Counted from the stretch's first letter, positions 25,365-34,389 are shown. The stretch: DNA of 64,000 nucleotides from Nonomuraea coxensis DSM 45129 (GCF_019397265.1 NZ_CP068985.1:1364001-1428000); one strand, 5' to 3'. Numbers and translations are program-made. The notes: a model not told the origin generated them from the sequence alone.

Positions 25365-27825
25365 GGCTGCCGACACCCCGCTCCGGGTCCTGCGGCGGCT
25401 GGAGACCGGCCCGCGCGGACTCGTGGCCGCCGACGCCGAGGCCCGGCTGCTCGACCACGGCGAGAACGTCGTCCCGTCCCGCCGGCCGCCCACCCTGCCG
25501 CGCCGGTTCGTCCGCAGCCTGCGCGACCCGTTCACGCTGGTGCTGCTGGGGCTGGGCCTGGTCAGCGCGCTGATCGCGTCCTGGGCCACGGCGGGCGTCA
25601 TCGTCCTGCTGGTCGCCGTGAGCTGCCTGCTGCGCTCCAACGGCGAGTACCGCGCCGACCGCTCGACCGCCGCGCTGCGCAGGCTGGTCGCCACCACGAC
25701 GACCGTACGGCGGCGCGCGACGAAGGACGCCGAGCCGGAGGAACGGGAGATCCCGGCCGACCAGCTCGTGCCCGGCGACGTGATCAAGCTGGGCCCCGGC
25801 GACCTGGTGCCCGCCGACGCGCGGCTGCTGCGGGCCAACGGCCTGACCGTGCACCAGGCGCAGCTCACCGGCGAGTCCGCGCCGGTGCCCAAACGGGCGC
25901 TCGACCTGCCGGAGGGCGACGAGCACCTGCTGTGGCAGGGCAGCAGCGTGACCTCGGGCAGCGCGCTCGCCGTGGTGACCGCCACGGGAGCCGCCACCCG
26001 CTTCGCCGGCGCCTACGCCGGCCCCCTGCCCTCGCGGCGCGGGGCCGGGCGGCGGACGTCGGCCTTCGACCGGTCCGTGAACGGGCTCTCCTGGGTGCTG
26101 GTCAGGGGCATGCTGGTCATCCCGCCGGTCGCCCTCGTCGCCAACGCGGTGCTGCGCGGCAAAGGGCTGGAGGCGCTGCCGTTCGCGGTGGCCGTGGCGG
26201 TCGGGCTGACGCCCGAGATGCTGCCCGTCGTGGTGACCACCGTGCTGGCCAGAGGGTCGGCGCTGCTGGCGCGGCGCGGCGTGATCGTCAAACGGCTGTC
26301 CGCGCTGCCCGACGTGGGCGCGATCGACATCCTGTGCATGGACAAGACCGGGACGCTCACCCGCGACCGCCCGGTGCTGAGCGGGTCCGTCGGCCCCGGC
26401 GGGCGGCCCGACCCCGAGCCGCTGCGCTGGGCGGCCGTCAACGGCCTGTGGACGCTGCACCTCGCCGACCCGCCCGCCCCCGACCCGCTCGACGAGGCCA
26501 TCCTCGCGGGCGCCCCCGACCTGGGCGAGGTCGAAGGGCTGGACGCGGTGCCGTTCGATCCGCTGACCCGGGTCTCCCGCGCGCTCGTCCGCGACGGCGA
26601 GGACGTCGTCGTGGTGGTCAAGGGCGCCGTCGAGGCGGTGCTGGAGCGGTGCGCGCTGGGCGAGCGCGAGCGGCGGCGCGCGAACGCCACCGCCGCCTCC
26701 CTCGCGCGGGCGGGCGCCCGCGTGCTGGCCGTCGCCCGCGGGCCCGCGTCCGCGCGGACCGGCCTGGACGCCGCGGGGGAGCGCGACCTCACCCTCGTCG
26801 GCTTCGTCACCCTGGCCGACGAGCCCTCGCCGGACGCCGCGGCCGCCCTCGCGCTCCTCGCCCGCCGCGGCGTCAAGGTCAAGATCCTGACCGGCGACCA
26901 CCCGGGGACGGCCGCCAGGATCTGCCGCGAGCTGGGCCTGGAGGCGGGCGAGGTGGCCGACGCGGCCGGCCTCACCGCCGCGGCGGCCGAACGGGCCACG
27001 GTGATCGCCCGCTGCACGCCCGAGCAGAAGGCCCGCGTCGTCCGCGCGCTGCGCGCCGCCGGGCACACCGTCGGCTTCCTCGGCGACGGCGTCAACGACC
27101 TGCCCGCCATGCGCGCCGCCGACGTCGGCATCTGTCCGCGCGCCGCCGTGGACGTCACCCGCGAGGCCGCCGACATCGTGCTGGCGGGCAAGGACCTGTC
27201 GGCCATCGGCCAGGCGGTCGCCGTGGGCCGGCGCAGCAGCGGCAACATCGTCACGTACCTGCGCATCGCGCTGTCCTCGAACCTCGGCAACGTGATCGCG
27301 ATGCTGGTGGCCGGGCTGGCGCTGCCGTTCCTGCCGATGCTGCCGGTCCAGGTGCTCGCCCAGAACCTCTGCTTCGACGCCGCCCAGCTCGCCCTCGCCT
27401 TCGAACGGCCGGGCCCGGCCGCGCTGCGCCGCCCGTTCCGGCTGCGGCGGCGGGCCGTGCTCCGTTTCATCCTGGGCTTCGGGCTGGTCAACGCGGGCGT
27501 CGACCTGGCCACGTTCGCGGTGCTGACCCGCGTGCCCGGCATGGAGGGCGAGCCGGCCTTCCACACCGGCTGGCTGGTCGAGAACATGCTCACCCAGGCC
27601 GCCATCATGCTGCTCCTGCGGCCCGTCAGGCGGGTGTCGCGCCCGCTCGGCCTGGCGACGGGCGCGCTCGCGGTCGCCGGCCTGCTGCTGCCGCTCTCGC
27701 CGCTCGCGCCGGCGCTGGGGCTGGTCAGGCTGCCCGTCACCAGTGTGCTGTGGCTGCTGCTGGTGCTGGTCCTGTACGCGGGGGTGCTGGTGGCCCTGAC
27801 CGCCCGTACGCGACGCCGGGCGTGA
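25348..27825 (+). CDS. mgtA: P-type ATPase of the MgtA/MgtB (P3B) magnesium-import group
   Basis: An 825-residue cation pump. It has the actuator loop LTGESAPVPKR (about 173), the phosphorylation site CMDKTGTLT (Asp about 332), the hinge GDGVND (about 579), and the P3B membrane motif VGLTPEMLP (about 289) where heavy-metal pumps have CPC. About ten membrane segments are present. It should move Mg2+ inward across the cytoplasmic membrane. The N-terminus is slightly shorter than in enterobacterial MgtA. The GTG start lies inside the ArsR-type gene. Control by an ArsR-type repressor is unlike the PhoPQ/riboswitch control known for enterobacterial mgtA. Confidence 0.82.
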   Translation: MVWAPEAADTPLRVLRRLETGPRGLVAADAEARLLDHGENVVPSRRPPTLPRRFVRSLRDPFTLVLLGLGLVSALIASWATAGVIVLLVAVSCLLRSNGEYRADRSTAALRRLVATTTTVRRRATKDAEPEEREIPADQLVPGDVIKLGPGDLVPADARLLRANGLTVHQAQLTGESAPVPKRALDLPEGDEHLLWQGSSVTSGSALAVVTATGAATRFAGAYAGPLPSRRGAGRRTSAFDRSVNGLSWVLVRGMLVIPPVALVANAVLRGKGLEALPFAVAVAVGLTPEMLPVVVTTVLARGSALLARRGVIVKRLSALPDVGAIDILCMDKTGTLTRDRPVLSGSVGPGGRPDPEPLRWAAVNGLWTLHLADPPAPDPLDEAILAGAPDLGEVEGLDAVPFDPLTRVSRALVRDGEDVVVVVKGAVEAVLERCALGERERRRANATAASLARAGARVLAVARGPASARTGLDAAGERDLTLVGFVTLADEPSPDAAAALALLARRGVKVKILTGDHPGTAARICRELGLEAGEVADAAGLTAAAAERATVIARCTPEQKARVVRALRAAGHTVGFLGDGVNDLPAMRAADVGICPRAAVDVTREAADIVLAGKDLSAIGQAVAVGRRSSGNIVTYLRIALSSNLGNVIAMLVAGLALPFLPMLPVQVLAQNLCFDAAQLALAFERPGPAALRRPFRLRRRAVLRFILGFGLVNAGVDLATFAVLTRVPGMEGEPAFHTGWLVENMLTQAAIMLLLRPVRRVSRPLGLATGALAVAGLLLPLSPLAPALGLVRLPVTSVLWLLLVLVLYAGVLVALTARTRRRA

Positions 27826-27846
27826 CGGCAGCGCGTACGCCCGGCG
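27814..27846 (+). terminator. Hairpin terminator after the P-type ATPase
   Basis: CGCCGGGCGT (27814-27823) pairs perfectly with ACGCCCGGCG (27837-27846). The stem begins in the last codons of the gene and has a 13-base loop and no T-run. Confidence 0.5.
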
Positions 27847-27926
27847 GAGTACGCGCCCGGGGCGTCCGACGTGGTGATCGCCGACCCCTAGGGGCGAACC
27901 CCTGAGGACCAGGGCGGTATGCCCCG

Positions 27927-27950
27927 ACCCCGCCGTACGTGCGGCGGGGT
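27927..27950. terminator. Second perfect hairpin between the ATPase and doxX genes
   Basis: ACCCCGCCG (27927-27935) and CGGCGGGGT (27942-27950) form a perfect 9-bp stem with the loop TACGTG. It may be a second terminator or an operator for the DoxX gene. Confidence 0.45.
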
Positions 27951-28040
27951 AGCACGAGTGCCGCCCGAGGCCGGATGTCTGGCTGCTCCCGATTCACGAG
28001 TCTTGAGTACGACGCAAACGACTTCGACAGGGAGCACGAC

Positions 28041-28514
28041 ATGACCGCCACCATCGAGACCATGGTCTCCAAGCTGGCCGCCTGGCTGAACCGGCACAGC
28101 ATCGACGTCCTGCGGATCAGTCTCGGGCTGGTCTTCGTGGCCTTCGGGACGCTCAAGTTCTTCCCGGGGGTGAGCCCGGCGGAGACGCTGTCGGTGGCCA
28201 CGCTGGAGAGACTGTCCATGGGCCTGCTGTCGGGGTACGCCGCGCAGGCCGTGATCGCCGGGATGGAGGTCTTCATCGGCCTCACGCTCGTGACGGGCAG
28301 GCTGCTGAAGACGGGGCTGGTGGTGATGGCCGGCGCGCTGGCCGGGTTCTTCGCCCCGTACGCGCTGTTCTTCACCGATCTGTTCCCCGGTGCGCCCACG
28401 CTGGAGGCGCAGTACATCTTCAAGGACATCGTCCTCGCCGCCGCGGCCCTGGTGATCGGCGCCCGCGCCCTCGGCGCCCACCTGGTCCCCGGTCGCGGGC
28501 ACACCGCGGCGTGA
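28041..28514 (+). CDS. DoxX family membrane protein
   Basis: A 157-residue protein with four transmembrane helices. RISLGLVFVAFGTLKFFPG is the usual first helix of DoxX proteins and VIAGMEVFIGLTLVTGRL the third. DoxX proteins are linked to quinone or thiosulfate oxidation and redox balance, but the role of this member is unknown. ATG 28041 follows AGGGAG at 28029-28034; an upstream start would only add an Arg-rich, non-conserved stretch. It stands alone between two hairpins and the PucR gene. Confidence 0.82.
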   Translation: MTATIETMVSKLAAWLNRHSIDVLRISLGLVFVAFGTLKFFPGVSPAETLSVATLERLSMGLLSGYAAQAVIAGMEVFIGLTLVTGRLLKTGLVVMAGALAGFFAPYALFFTDLFPGAPTLEAQYIFKDIVLAAAALVIGARALGAHLVPGRGHTAA

Positions 28515-28574
28515 GCCCCGGACCGGACCTCCTCCGGCGCCCGACCCGGCGTCCGAGGAGGTCAGCGGCTTACG

Positions 28575-28580
28575 TATGCT
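28575..28580 (+). promoter_or_regulatory. -10 box TATGCT of the PucR gene
   Basis: TATGCT ends seven bases before ATG 28588 with no ribosome site between, indicating a leaderless message and favouring 28588 over the in-frame ATG at 28576. Confidence 0.5.
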
Positions 28581-28587
28581 CCCCGGC

Positions 28588-30444
28588 ATGACCGGTCGCG
28601 CCACCCGTGACACCGCGCTCACCCTGCGGGAACTGCTCGCCTTCGACGAGGGCGGCATCCTGCGGCTGCTGCTCGCGCCCTCCGGGCAGGACGTGGCCAT
28701 CACCGGGATGATCATCGGCGAGGAGGGCGCGGCCCGCTCGTACGCGGGGCGGATCGTGCTCGCGGTCGGGGTGCTGCCGTCGGTGAACGACTTCATCCGC
28801 GAGGCGGCGGAACGCGGAGCCGTCGCGGTCGTGCTGCGCGACGACCCGAGTCTCGACGCCGGCTTCGATCCCGGCCGCGCCGCCCGCCCCGGCCCGAGCC
28901 TCGACCCGCTCCCCGAGGAAGTGTCCGCGGCGGCGGGGGCGCCCGCGGTCGCGGAGCGGGCCGGGATCGCGCTGCTCGCCCGTGCCGCGTGGGCCGACTG
29001 GGACGACGTGGCCACCCTGGTGCGCTCGGCCGCCGCGTACGCCGGAGCCGGACGCGGGGACCGGATGGCCGACGTCACGGCCGGCGGCGGGCTGGCGGCG
29101 CTGGCGTCGGCGGTGGCCGAGTTCACCGGCGGGTCGATCACCATCGAGGACACCGCGTTCCGGGTGCTGGCGTACTCCGCCATCGGGCCCGAGGCCGACG
29201 AGCTGCGCCGCTCCACCATCCTCGGCGGCCGGGTGCCGGACTGGCGGGTGGAGGAGCTGCGGCGCAGCGGGCTGCTGCGGACGTTGTGGTCCTCGGACGA
29301 GGTGATCCACCGGCCCGCCGACGGCTCCAGCCCCGAACGGCTGATCATCGCCATCCGCAGTGGCCGGGAGATGCTCGGCTCCATCTGGGCCGCCGCGGAC
29401 GCCGGGGGCCCGTTCACCGAGGGCGCGGCGCGGGCGCTGCGCAGGGCGGCCGAGGTGGCGGTGCCGTACCTGGTGCAGCACCGGCTGCGGGAGAGCGGCG
29501 CGCGGCGGCGCGAGGAGCACGCGCTGCGCGCCCTGCTGGCCGGGCGCGGGGACATGACCACCCACGCCTGGACGCTCGGCCTCGCCCCGGACCTGCCGTG
29601 CGCGGTCGTGATCGCCGAACTCGCCGGCCCGGCCGCCCCTCACGACCCTGGAAGCTTCAAGAGCCCGGGGAGCCCGGGGAGCGGTGGGCGTGGCCCCGGC
29701 GACCCCGGCGAGCCCGTGGATCCCGGGCTCGCGGCCCTGCCCGCCGCCCTGCCTGGGGACTCGGCGGCCGGCTCGTCCGCGGCCGTGGCCGGGCAGCAGC
29801 GGGAGGCGGTCGTCGAGCGGACGATGGGGCTGCTGGCCGTGCAGGCCACCTCCTACCGTCCCGGGATCCGGGTCCTGCGCGACGGCGGGCGGGTGACGGC
29901 GCTGGTGCCGGTACGGCGGGGCGCCGAGCGGGACGTGCTCGCCCTGGCCCGCGAGCTGGACACGCTGGCCGCCTCGCTGGGGAGCGCGGCCCAGGGCGCG
30001 GGGCCGGTGTGGGTGGGAGCGGGCCCGGTCGTGCCGTCCCCGCTGCGCGCCGCCGACTCCCGCGCCGACGCCGAGCTGGTCGTACGGGTGCTGCGCGAAC
30101 GGCGGGGGGCGCGCCGGCATGCTTCGGCGGCCGAGCTGGGGGTGGCCCTGGACGTGCAGCGGGTGCTGGACGCCGTCCGGCCGGTCTGGGAGCGGGGCAG
30201 CGGGCCGGTGTACGACCTGGTGCGGGCCGACCTCGCGGCGGGCGGCGAGCTGGTCCGCTCGCTCGCCGCGTACCTGGACGCCTCCTGCGACGTCGGCCGT
30301 GCCGCCGAGCGGCTGGTCCTGCACCCCAACACCCTGCGTTACCGGCTGCGCCGCGTCCGCGACCGGTACGGCGTGGACCTGGACGACCCCGACACCCGGC
30401 TCATGCTGACCCTCGCGGTCCGCCTGGCCACCCGCCCGCGCTGA
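28588..30444 (+). CDS. PucR family transcriptional regulator
   Basis: A 618-residue regulator. The N-terminal PucR domain starts with LTLRELLAFDEGGILRLLLA and is followed by a GAF-like middle and a GGDEF-like CdaR segment. The C-terminal helix-turn-helix is clear in ASCDVGRAAERLVLHPNTLRY. A Pro/Gly/Ser-rich insertion (about 29630-29790) breaks the middle. PucR/CdaR proteins control purine, amino-acid or sugar-acid use. The next gene, a PLP decarboxylase, is the probable target, and tandem repeats lie between them. Confidence 0.87.
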   Translation: MTGRATRDTALTLRELLAFDEGGILRLLLAPSGQDVAITGMIIGEEGAARSYAGRIVLAVGVLPSVNDFIREAAERGAVAVVLRDDPSLDAGFDPGRAARPGPSLDPLPEEVSAAAGAPAVAERAGIALLARAAWADWDDVATLVRSAAAYAGAGRGDRMADVTAGGGLAALASAVAEFTGGSITIEDTAFRVLAYSAIGPEADELRRSTILGGRVPDWRVEELRRSGLLRTLWSSDEVIHRPADGSSPERLIIAIRSGREMLGSIWAAADAGGPFTEGAARALRRAAEVAVPYLVQHRLRESGARRREEHALRALLAGRGDMTTHAWTLGLAPDLPCAVVIAELAGPAAPHDPGSFKSPGSPGSGGRGPGDPGEPVDPGLAALPAALPGDSAAGSSAAVAGQQREAVVERTMGLLAVQATSYRPGIRVLRDGGRVTALVPVRRGAERDVLALARELDTLAASLGSAAQGAGPVWVGAGPVVPSPLRAADSRADAELVVRVLRERRGARRHASAAELGVALDVQRVLDAVRPVWERGSGPVYDLVRADLAAGGELVRSLAAYLDASCDVGRAAERLVLHPNTLRYRLRRVRDRYGVDLDDPDTRLMLTLAVRLATRPR

Positions 30445-30445
30445 C

Positions 30446-30534
30446 CCTTTGGCCGGACGGACAGAAGGGGCCGTGACCTTTGGCCTGCCGGACGAAGACT
30501 CCAAGCCCCGGCATGCCCGAATCTGTTTTCGTCC
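30446..30534 (+). promoter_or_regulatory. Tandem CCTTTGGCC repeats and a 7-bp dyad before the decarboxylase
   Basis: CCTTTGGCC occurs at 30446-30454 and 30477-30485, 31 bp apart, about three helical turns. GGACGAA (30490-30496) and TTCGTCC (30528-30534) form a perfect inverted repeat. These are candidate sites for the PucR protein in a 136-bp gap. Confidence 0.4.
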
Positions 30535-30580
30535 CATCCGAAAGCCACGCACCCCCCGTGTTCGCCCAGGAGCCCCGTTC

Positions 30581-31942
30581 GTGATCCACGGCAGCCCCAC
30601 GCTCTCCCCCACCCGTACCACCGCCGACCGGGTCGCCGACGTCGTCCGGCACGCGGTCAGGACCGGCGCGGTCGGCCCGGCCCACCCGGTCGCCGGCTTC
30701 GTCGACGTCGAGGGCGTGCGCGACTCGGTCGCCGCCCTGCGCGAGGCGTTCGCCCCCGCGCCCCGGGTGCTGCACACCTTCGCCGCCAAGGCGGCGTCCC
30801 TGATCCCGGTCCTGCGGCTGCTCGCCGAGCAGGGCATGGGCTGCGAGGTCGCCAGCCCGGGTGAGCTGCGCCTCGCGCTCGACGCCGGGTTCGCGCCCGG
30901 CGACATCGTCCTCGACTCGCCCGCCAAGACGCGCGCGGAGCTGGCGGAGGCCCTGGCGCTCGGGGTCGCGGTCAACGCCGACAACCTCGACGAGCTGTGC
31001 CGCATCGACGAGCTGCGCGGGCCGGGGTCCGCGTCGGTCGTCGGGCTGCGGGTGAACCCGCAGGTGGGCAGCGGCTCCATCGGCGCGATGAGCACGGCGA
31101 CGGCCACGTCCAAGTTCGGGGTGACGCTGCGCGATCCCGGCAACCGCGAGCGGGTGGTGCGCGCCTTCGCCGAGCGTCCGTGGCTGACCCGCCTGCACGC
31201 GCACGTCGGCTCCCAGGGCTGCCCGCTGGAGCTCATCGCGGCGGGCATCGCGGAGACGTACGCGCTGGCCGAGGAGATCAACGCCGCGCTGGGCGAGCGC
31301 CGGATCACGAGCCTCGACATCGGCGGCGGCCTGCCGGTGAACTTCGCCGACGACGAGACCACCCCCACCTACGCCGAGTACGTGGCCGCGCTCCAGGCCG
31401 CCGTCCCCGGGATCCTCGACGGCCGGTACGCGCTGGTCACCGAGTTCGGCCGCTCCCTGCTGGCCAAGAACGGCTTCATCGCCGCCCTGGTCGAGTACAC
31501 GAAGGACGCGGGCGGGCGGCGGATCGCGATCACGCACGCGGGCGCGCAGGTGGCGACCCGTACGGTCTTCATGCCGGAGGCGTGGCCGCTGCGGGTGGCC
31601 GCGTTCGACGCCGACGGGCGGCCCAAGGACGGACCGCTCCTCGCGCAGGACGTGGCCGGGCCGTGCTGCTTCGCCGGCGACGTGGTCGCGTGGGCCAGGG
31701 AACTGCCGGAGCTGGCGGAGGGCGACGTGGTCGTGCTGCGCGACACCGGGGCCTACTACTTCTCGACGCCGTGGGCGTACAACAGCCTGCCGTACCCGGG
31801 GGTGCACGGTTTCACGGTCGAGGACGGCGGTGAGGTGCGCCTGGCCACCGTACGGCCCGCGCAGACCCTCGACGAGATCGCGGCGACCAGCGGCCTGGCG
31901 TACGCGGGGGCGCTGGGCGGCCTCCTGGAGCCGGCGCTCTGA
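30581..31942 (+). CDS. PLP-dependent decarboxylase, diaminopimelate/ornithine (fold III) family
   Basis: A 453-residue enzyme with alanine-racemase and decarboxylase domains. The expected PLP lysine is in HTFAAKAAS, HVGSQGCPLEL and GGGLPVNF line the cofactor, EFGRSLLAKNGF is the conserved arginine region, and GPCCFAGDVVA carries the catalytic cysteine of the partner subunit. GTG 30581 has AGGAG at 30568-30572. It resembles LysA but is isolated from lysine genes and lies behind PucR, so a catabolic substrate such as a D- or diamino acid is likely. Confidence 0.8.
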   Translation: MIHGSPTLSPTRTTADRVADVVRHAVRTGAVGPAHPVAGFVDVEGVRDSVAALREAFAPAPRVLHTFAAKAASLIPVLRLLAEQGMGCEVASPGELRLALDAGFAPGDIVLDSPAKTRAELAEALALGVAVNADNLDELCRIDELRGPGSASVVGLRVNPQVGSGSIGAMSTATATSKFGVTLRDPGNRERVVRAFAERPWLTRLHAHVGSQGCPLELIAAGIAETYALAEEINAALGERRITSLDIGGGLPVNFADDETTPTYAEYVAALQAAVPGILDGRYALVTEFGRSLLAKNGFIAALVEYTKDAGGRRIAITHAGAQVATRTVFMPEAWPLRVAAFDADGRPKDGPLLAQDVAGPCCFAGDVVAWARELPELAEGDVVVLRDTGAYYFSTPWAYNSLPYPGVHGFTVEDGGEVRLATVRPAQTLDEIAATSGLAYAGALGGLLEPAL

Positions 31943-31947
31943 CCTGG

Positions 31948-31977
31948 AGGAACGGCGTCCTCGCGGGCGCCGTTCCT
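31948..31977 (+). terminator. Hairpin terminator after the decarboxylase
   Basis: AGGAACGGCG (31948-31957) pairs perfectly over 10 bp with CGCCGTTCCT (31968-31977), followed by CTCTT. It ends the PucR-linked operon before the GNAT gene. Confidence 0.65.
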
Positions 31978-31989
31978 CTCTTGAGGTTG

Positions 31990-32003
31990 TGGGAGCGCTC
32001 CCA
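31990..32003 (+). promoter_or_regulatory. Perfect CebR-type LacI-family operator TGGGAGCGCTCCCA
   Basis: A 14-bp perfect palindrome identical to the known CebR box of streptomycetes (cello-oligosaccharide repressor). It lies 19 bases upstream of the GNAT start and in the spacer between a -35-like TTGAGG (31981-31986) and the start, a good place for repression. No LacI gene is in this window. Confidence 0.75.
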
Positions 32004-32022
32004 CCGTGACAGCCTCGTCCGC

Positions 32023-32649
32023 ATGACCGTGACCATCAGGCCGTACCGGCACGCGACGGACAAGGACGCCCTCTACGACATCTGCGTCAGGACCGGCGAC
32101 GCCGGGGAGGACTCCCGGCACCTCTACCCCGACCCCGACCTGCTGCCGAGCATCTTCGCCGCGCCGTACGTCCACCTCGAACCCGATCTGGCCTTCGTCG
32201 CCGACGACGGGGAGCGGGCGGTCGGCTACATCGTCGGCTGCGCGGACACGCCCGCCTTCGTCAGGGCGTACCGGGAGAAGTGGCTGCCGACCCTGGCCGG
32301 CCGTTATCCGGCCCCGGCGCCTGGGCACGTGCCCGCCACGCCCACCGAGCAGCTGGTCGCCCTGCTGCACGACCCGGAGCGGATGATCCTGCCCGAACTC
32401 GCCGGATACCCCGCCCACCTGCACATCGACCTGCTGCCCGGCCACCAGCGGGCCGGGCACGGCCGGGCGCTGATGACCGCGTTCCTGGGGGCGCTCGCGG
32501 ACGGGGGCGTGGCCGCCGTGCACCTGAGCATGCTCACGGCCAACACCCGCGCCCGCGCCTTCTACGACCGGCTGGGCTTCCACGAGCTCCCGGTCCCCGA
32601 CCCGGGCCCGGTCACCTACCTCGGCCGCGCCACCACCCCGCCCGCCTGA
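32023..32649 (+). CDS. GNAT family N-acetyltransferase under a CebR-type operator
   Basis: A 208-residue acetyltransferase. The acetyl-CoA loop is HQRAGHGRALM and the late helix NTRARAFYDRLGF is standard. The N-terminal half, with RTGDAGEDSRHLYPDPDLLP, resembles GNAT proteins that occur next to glycosyl hydrolases and sugar ABC operons. ATG 32023 is chosen; the longer reading from 31981 would run through the operator. Sugar-linked regulation is inferred from the TGGGAGCGCTCCCA site. The acceptor substrate is unknown. Confidence 0.82.
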   Translation: MTVTIRPYRHATDKDALYDICVRTGDAGEDSRHLYPDPDLLPSIFAAPYVHLEPDLAFVADDGERAVGYIVGCADTPAFVRAYREKWLPTLAGRYPAPAPGHVPATPTEQLVALLHDPERMILPELAGYPAHLHIDLLPGHQRAGHGRALMTAFLGALADGGVAAVHLSMLTANTRARAFYDRLGFHELPVPDPGPVTYLGRATTPPA

Positions 32650-32691
32650 CATCTGCCGTGCCGGTCAGCCTGCGGGTGGCCGAGGTCACGC

Positions 32692-34269
32692 TCACGACGG
32701 CGGTCTGACGGCGGCCTCCCACGTCCGCAGGTACGACTCCGCGCCCGCCGCGAGGTCGCGGACCAGGTCCTGGCCGGCCAGGTGGCGCATGTCCTCGATC
32801 CAGTCGGGGACCAGGCCGTAGTGGGCCACCCCGTCCACGTTGACGTCCCAGACGCGTTCGCCGGTGCGCGCCCGGTCCAGCGACACGCTCCCGTCGTACG
32901 AGGCGAACGGGTACGTCACCGGGTTCGCGGCGTTGCCCGCGCGCGGTCCTGGCAACTGGCCCATGCCGTTGACGTCCAGGCCGTAGCCGTAGCCCGGCAC
33001 CTGGTAGCGCTGCCGCAGCGGCGCCGTGCGCTGCCACTCCGCGACGAACTCCGTGGCGTCGTGGCCGTACTGGGTGACCATGCCGCCGAGGGCGTAGATC
33101 CGGGGCAGGAAGTTCGGGTCGGCCCAGCTGTGCGAGGAGATCACGCCGGGGTAGCGGGCGGCCTCCAGCAGGTCGAGCGTACGATCGGCGGCCTTGACGC
33201 TCATGTGGTCGAGTTCGATCAGCATGCCGCGCCGCATCATGCCCTGGACCATGTGCTCGCCGAGGGCGGTCAGGCCGCGGGTGTTGCAGTGCGGCGCCGG
33301 CGGATAGAGCGGCAGCGACACGCCGGGCGGGAGCAGCCGGGCGATCTGGTCGGGGAGCACGCCGGCCGGGTCGATCGTGTTGTCGTGCTCGGGGCCGGTG
33401 CAGGTGCGGGCCTGCCAGAAGGAGCCGGTGCCGAGCAGGTTGCCGACGTTGACGATCGCGCCCTGGGTGCCGGAGTCGAAGCGCACGCCGCACAGCGCGT
33501 TGTCGTACTTGTGGCAGACGAACATGCCGCGCACGCCGAGCGCGTGCATCTCGTCCAGGCCCCGGTCGATCTGGGCCTTCGTGCACTGCGGGATGCCGAG
33601 GACCTGGCGGCAGCCGAACGGCTCGGAGGTCTCGACGCCGAGCACGACGGCCAGTTTGCCCGCCTCGATCACCCGCCTGGCCTCGGCGGGGTCGGTGACG
33701 ATGCGGAACCAGCCCTGTCCCGGGCCGCCCGCCTCGGCGTCGATGTGGGCCTGCAGCTCGCGGGCCCGCTGCGCCTGGAGCCTGATGGAGGCCATCTCGT
33801 CGCAGGAGTACTTCTTCAGCGGGTAGATCGCGCAGAGCTGCCGGTTGGCCACCAGATGGTTGACCAGCACCCGGAGCCCGCCGCGCCAGGCGCGCGCGAC
33901 CCAGGTGTAGTACGCCTGCTGGTGGGTCAGCGAGTCGTGCGCCGGCCAGTCGCGGAAGGTGGGCCAGCCGGCGGGGTCGTGGGTGCCTGTGGGGGAGCCG
34001 GTGCGGGTGAAGTTCTCGTACCACGCGAGCCGGCCGTCGGGGTAGTGGTCGGGGCAGTCGGCCAGGGCGCGCGCGATGCCGCCGGGATCGAACGGCTTGC
34101 CGCACATCAGCATGCCGCCGAACGTCTCGTAGGAGAACAGGTGGCTGTGGCCGTCGACGAAACCGCTCACGGGAGTGGCGGCGGCGACCGGGGGAGCGGG
34201 GGCGACGGGCGCGACCAGCGCGCCGGTCAGGAGGAGGACGGCCGCGGCCGTCCTGAGCGGGTGGAACAC
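32692..34269 (-). CDS. Secreted amidohydrolase-fold protein, dipeptidase (peptidase M19)-like
   Basis: A 525-residue exported protein. The first about 30 residues form a Sec signal peptide with the core AAAVLLLTGALVAPVAPAPP and an AxA site. The metal-site start is FVDGHSHLFSYETFGG; later metal-ligand candidates are GMLIELDHMSVKAAD and VISSHSWADP. The order fits renal-dipeptidase-like M19 hydrolases, but at 525 residues it is long and could be another metal-dependent hydrolase. About eight cysteines suggest disulfides outside the cell. GTG 34269 has GGGAGGTGG upstream. It stands alone. Confidence 0.6.
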   Translation of the reverse strand: MFHPLRTAAAVLLLTGALVAPVAPAPPVAAATPVSGFVDGHSHLFSYETFGGMLMCGKPFDPGGIARALADCPDHYPDGRLAWYENFTRTGSPTGTHDPAGWPTFRDWPAHDSLTHQQAYYTWVARAWRGGLRVLVNHLVANRQLCAIYPLKKYSCDEMASIRLQAQRARELQAHIDAEAGGPGQGWFRIVTDPAEARRVIEAGKLAVVLGVETSEPFGCRQVLGIPQCTKAQIDRGLDEMHALGVRGMFVCHKYDNALCGVRFDSGTQGAIVNVGNLLGTGSFWQARTCTGPEHDNTIDPAGVLPDQIARLLPPGVSLPLYPPAPHCNTRGLTALGEHMVQGMMRRGMLIELDHMSVKAADRTLDLLEAARYPGVISSHSWADPNFLPRIYALGGMVTQYGHDATEFVAEWQRTAPLRQRYQVPGYGYGLDVNGMGQLPGPRAGNAANPVTYPFASYDGSVSLDRARTGERVWDVNVDGVAHYGLVPDWIEDMRHLAGQDLVRDLAAGAESYLRTWEAAVRPPS

Positions 34270-34389
34270 GGGACCACCTCCCAGGCTGCGTAACCGGGGT
34301 CGCCGTCAGCATCCACCGCGGTCGCGGGCTCGGCAAGATGAACATGAGCCTCACTCGCCTAACTGTTCGGCAACTCCGGCCGCGGACGG

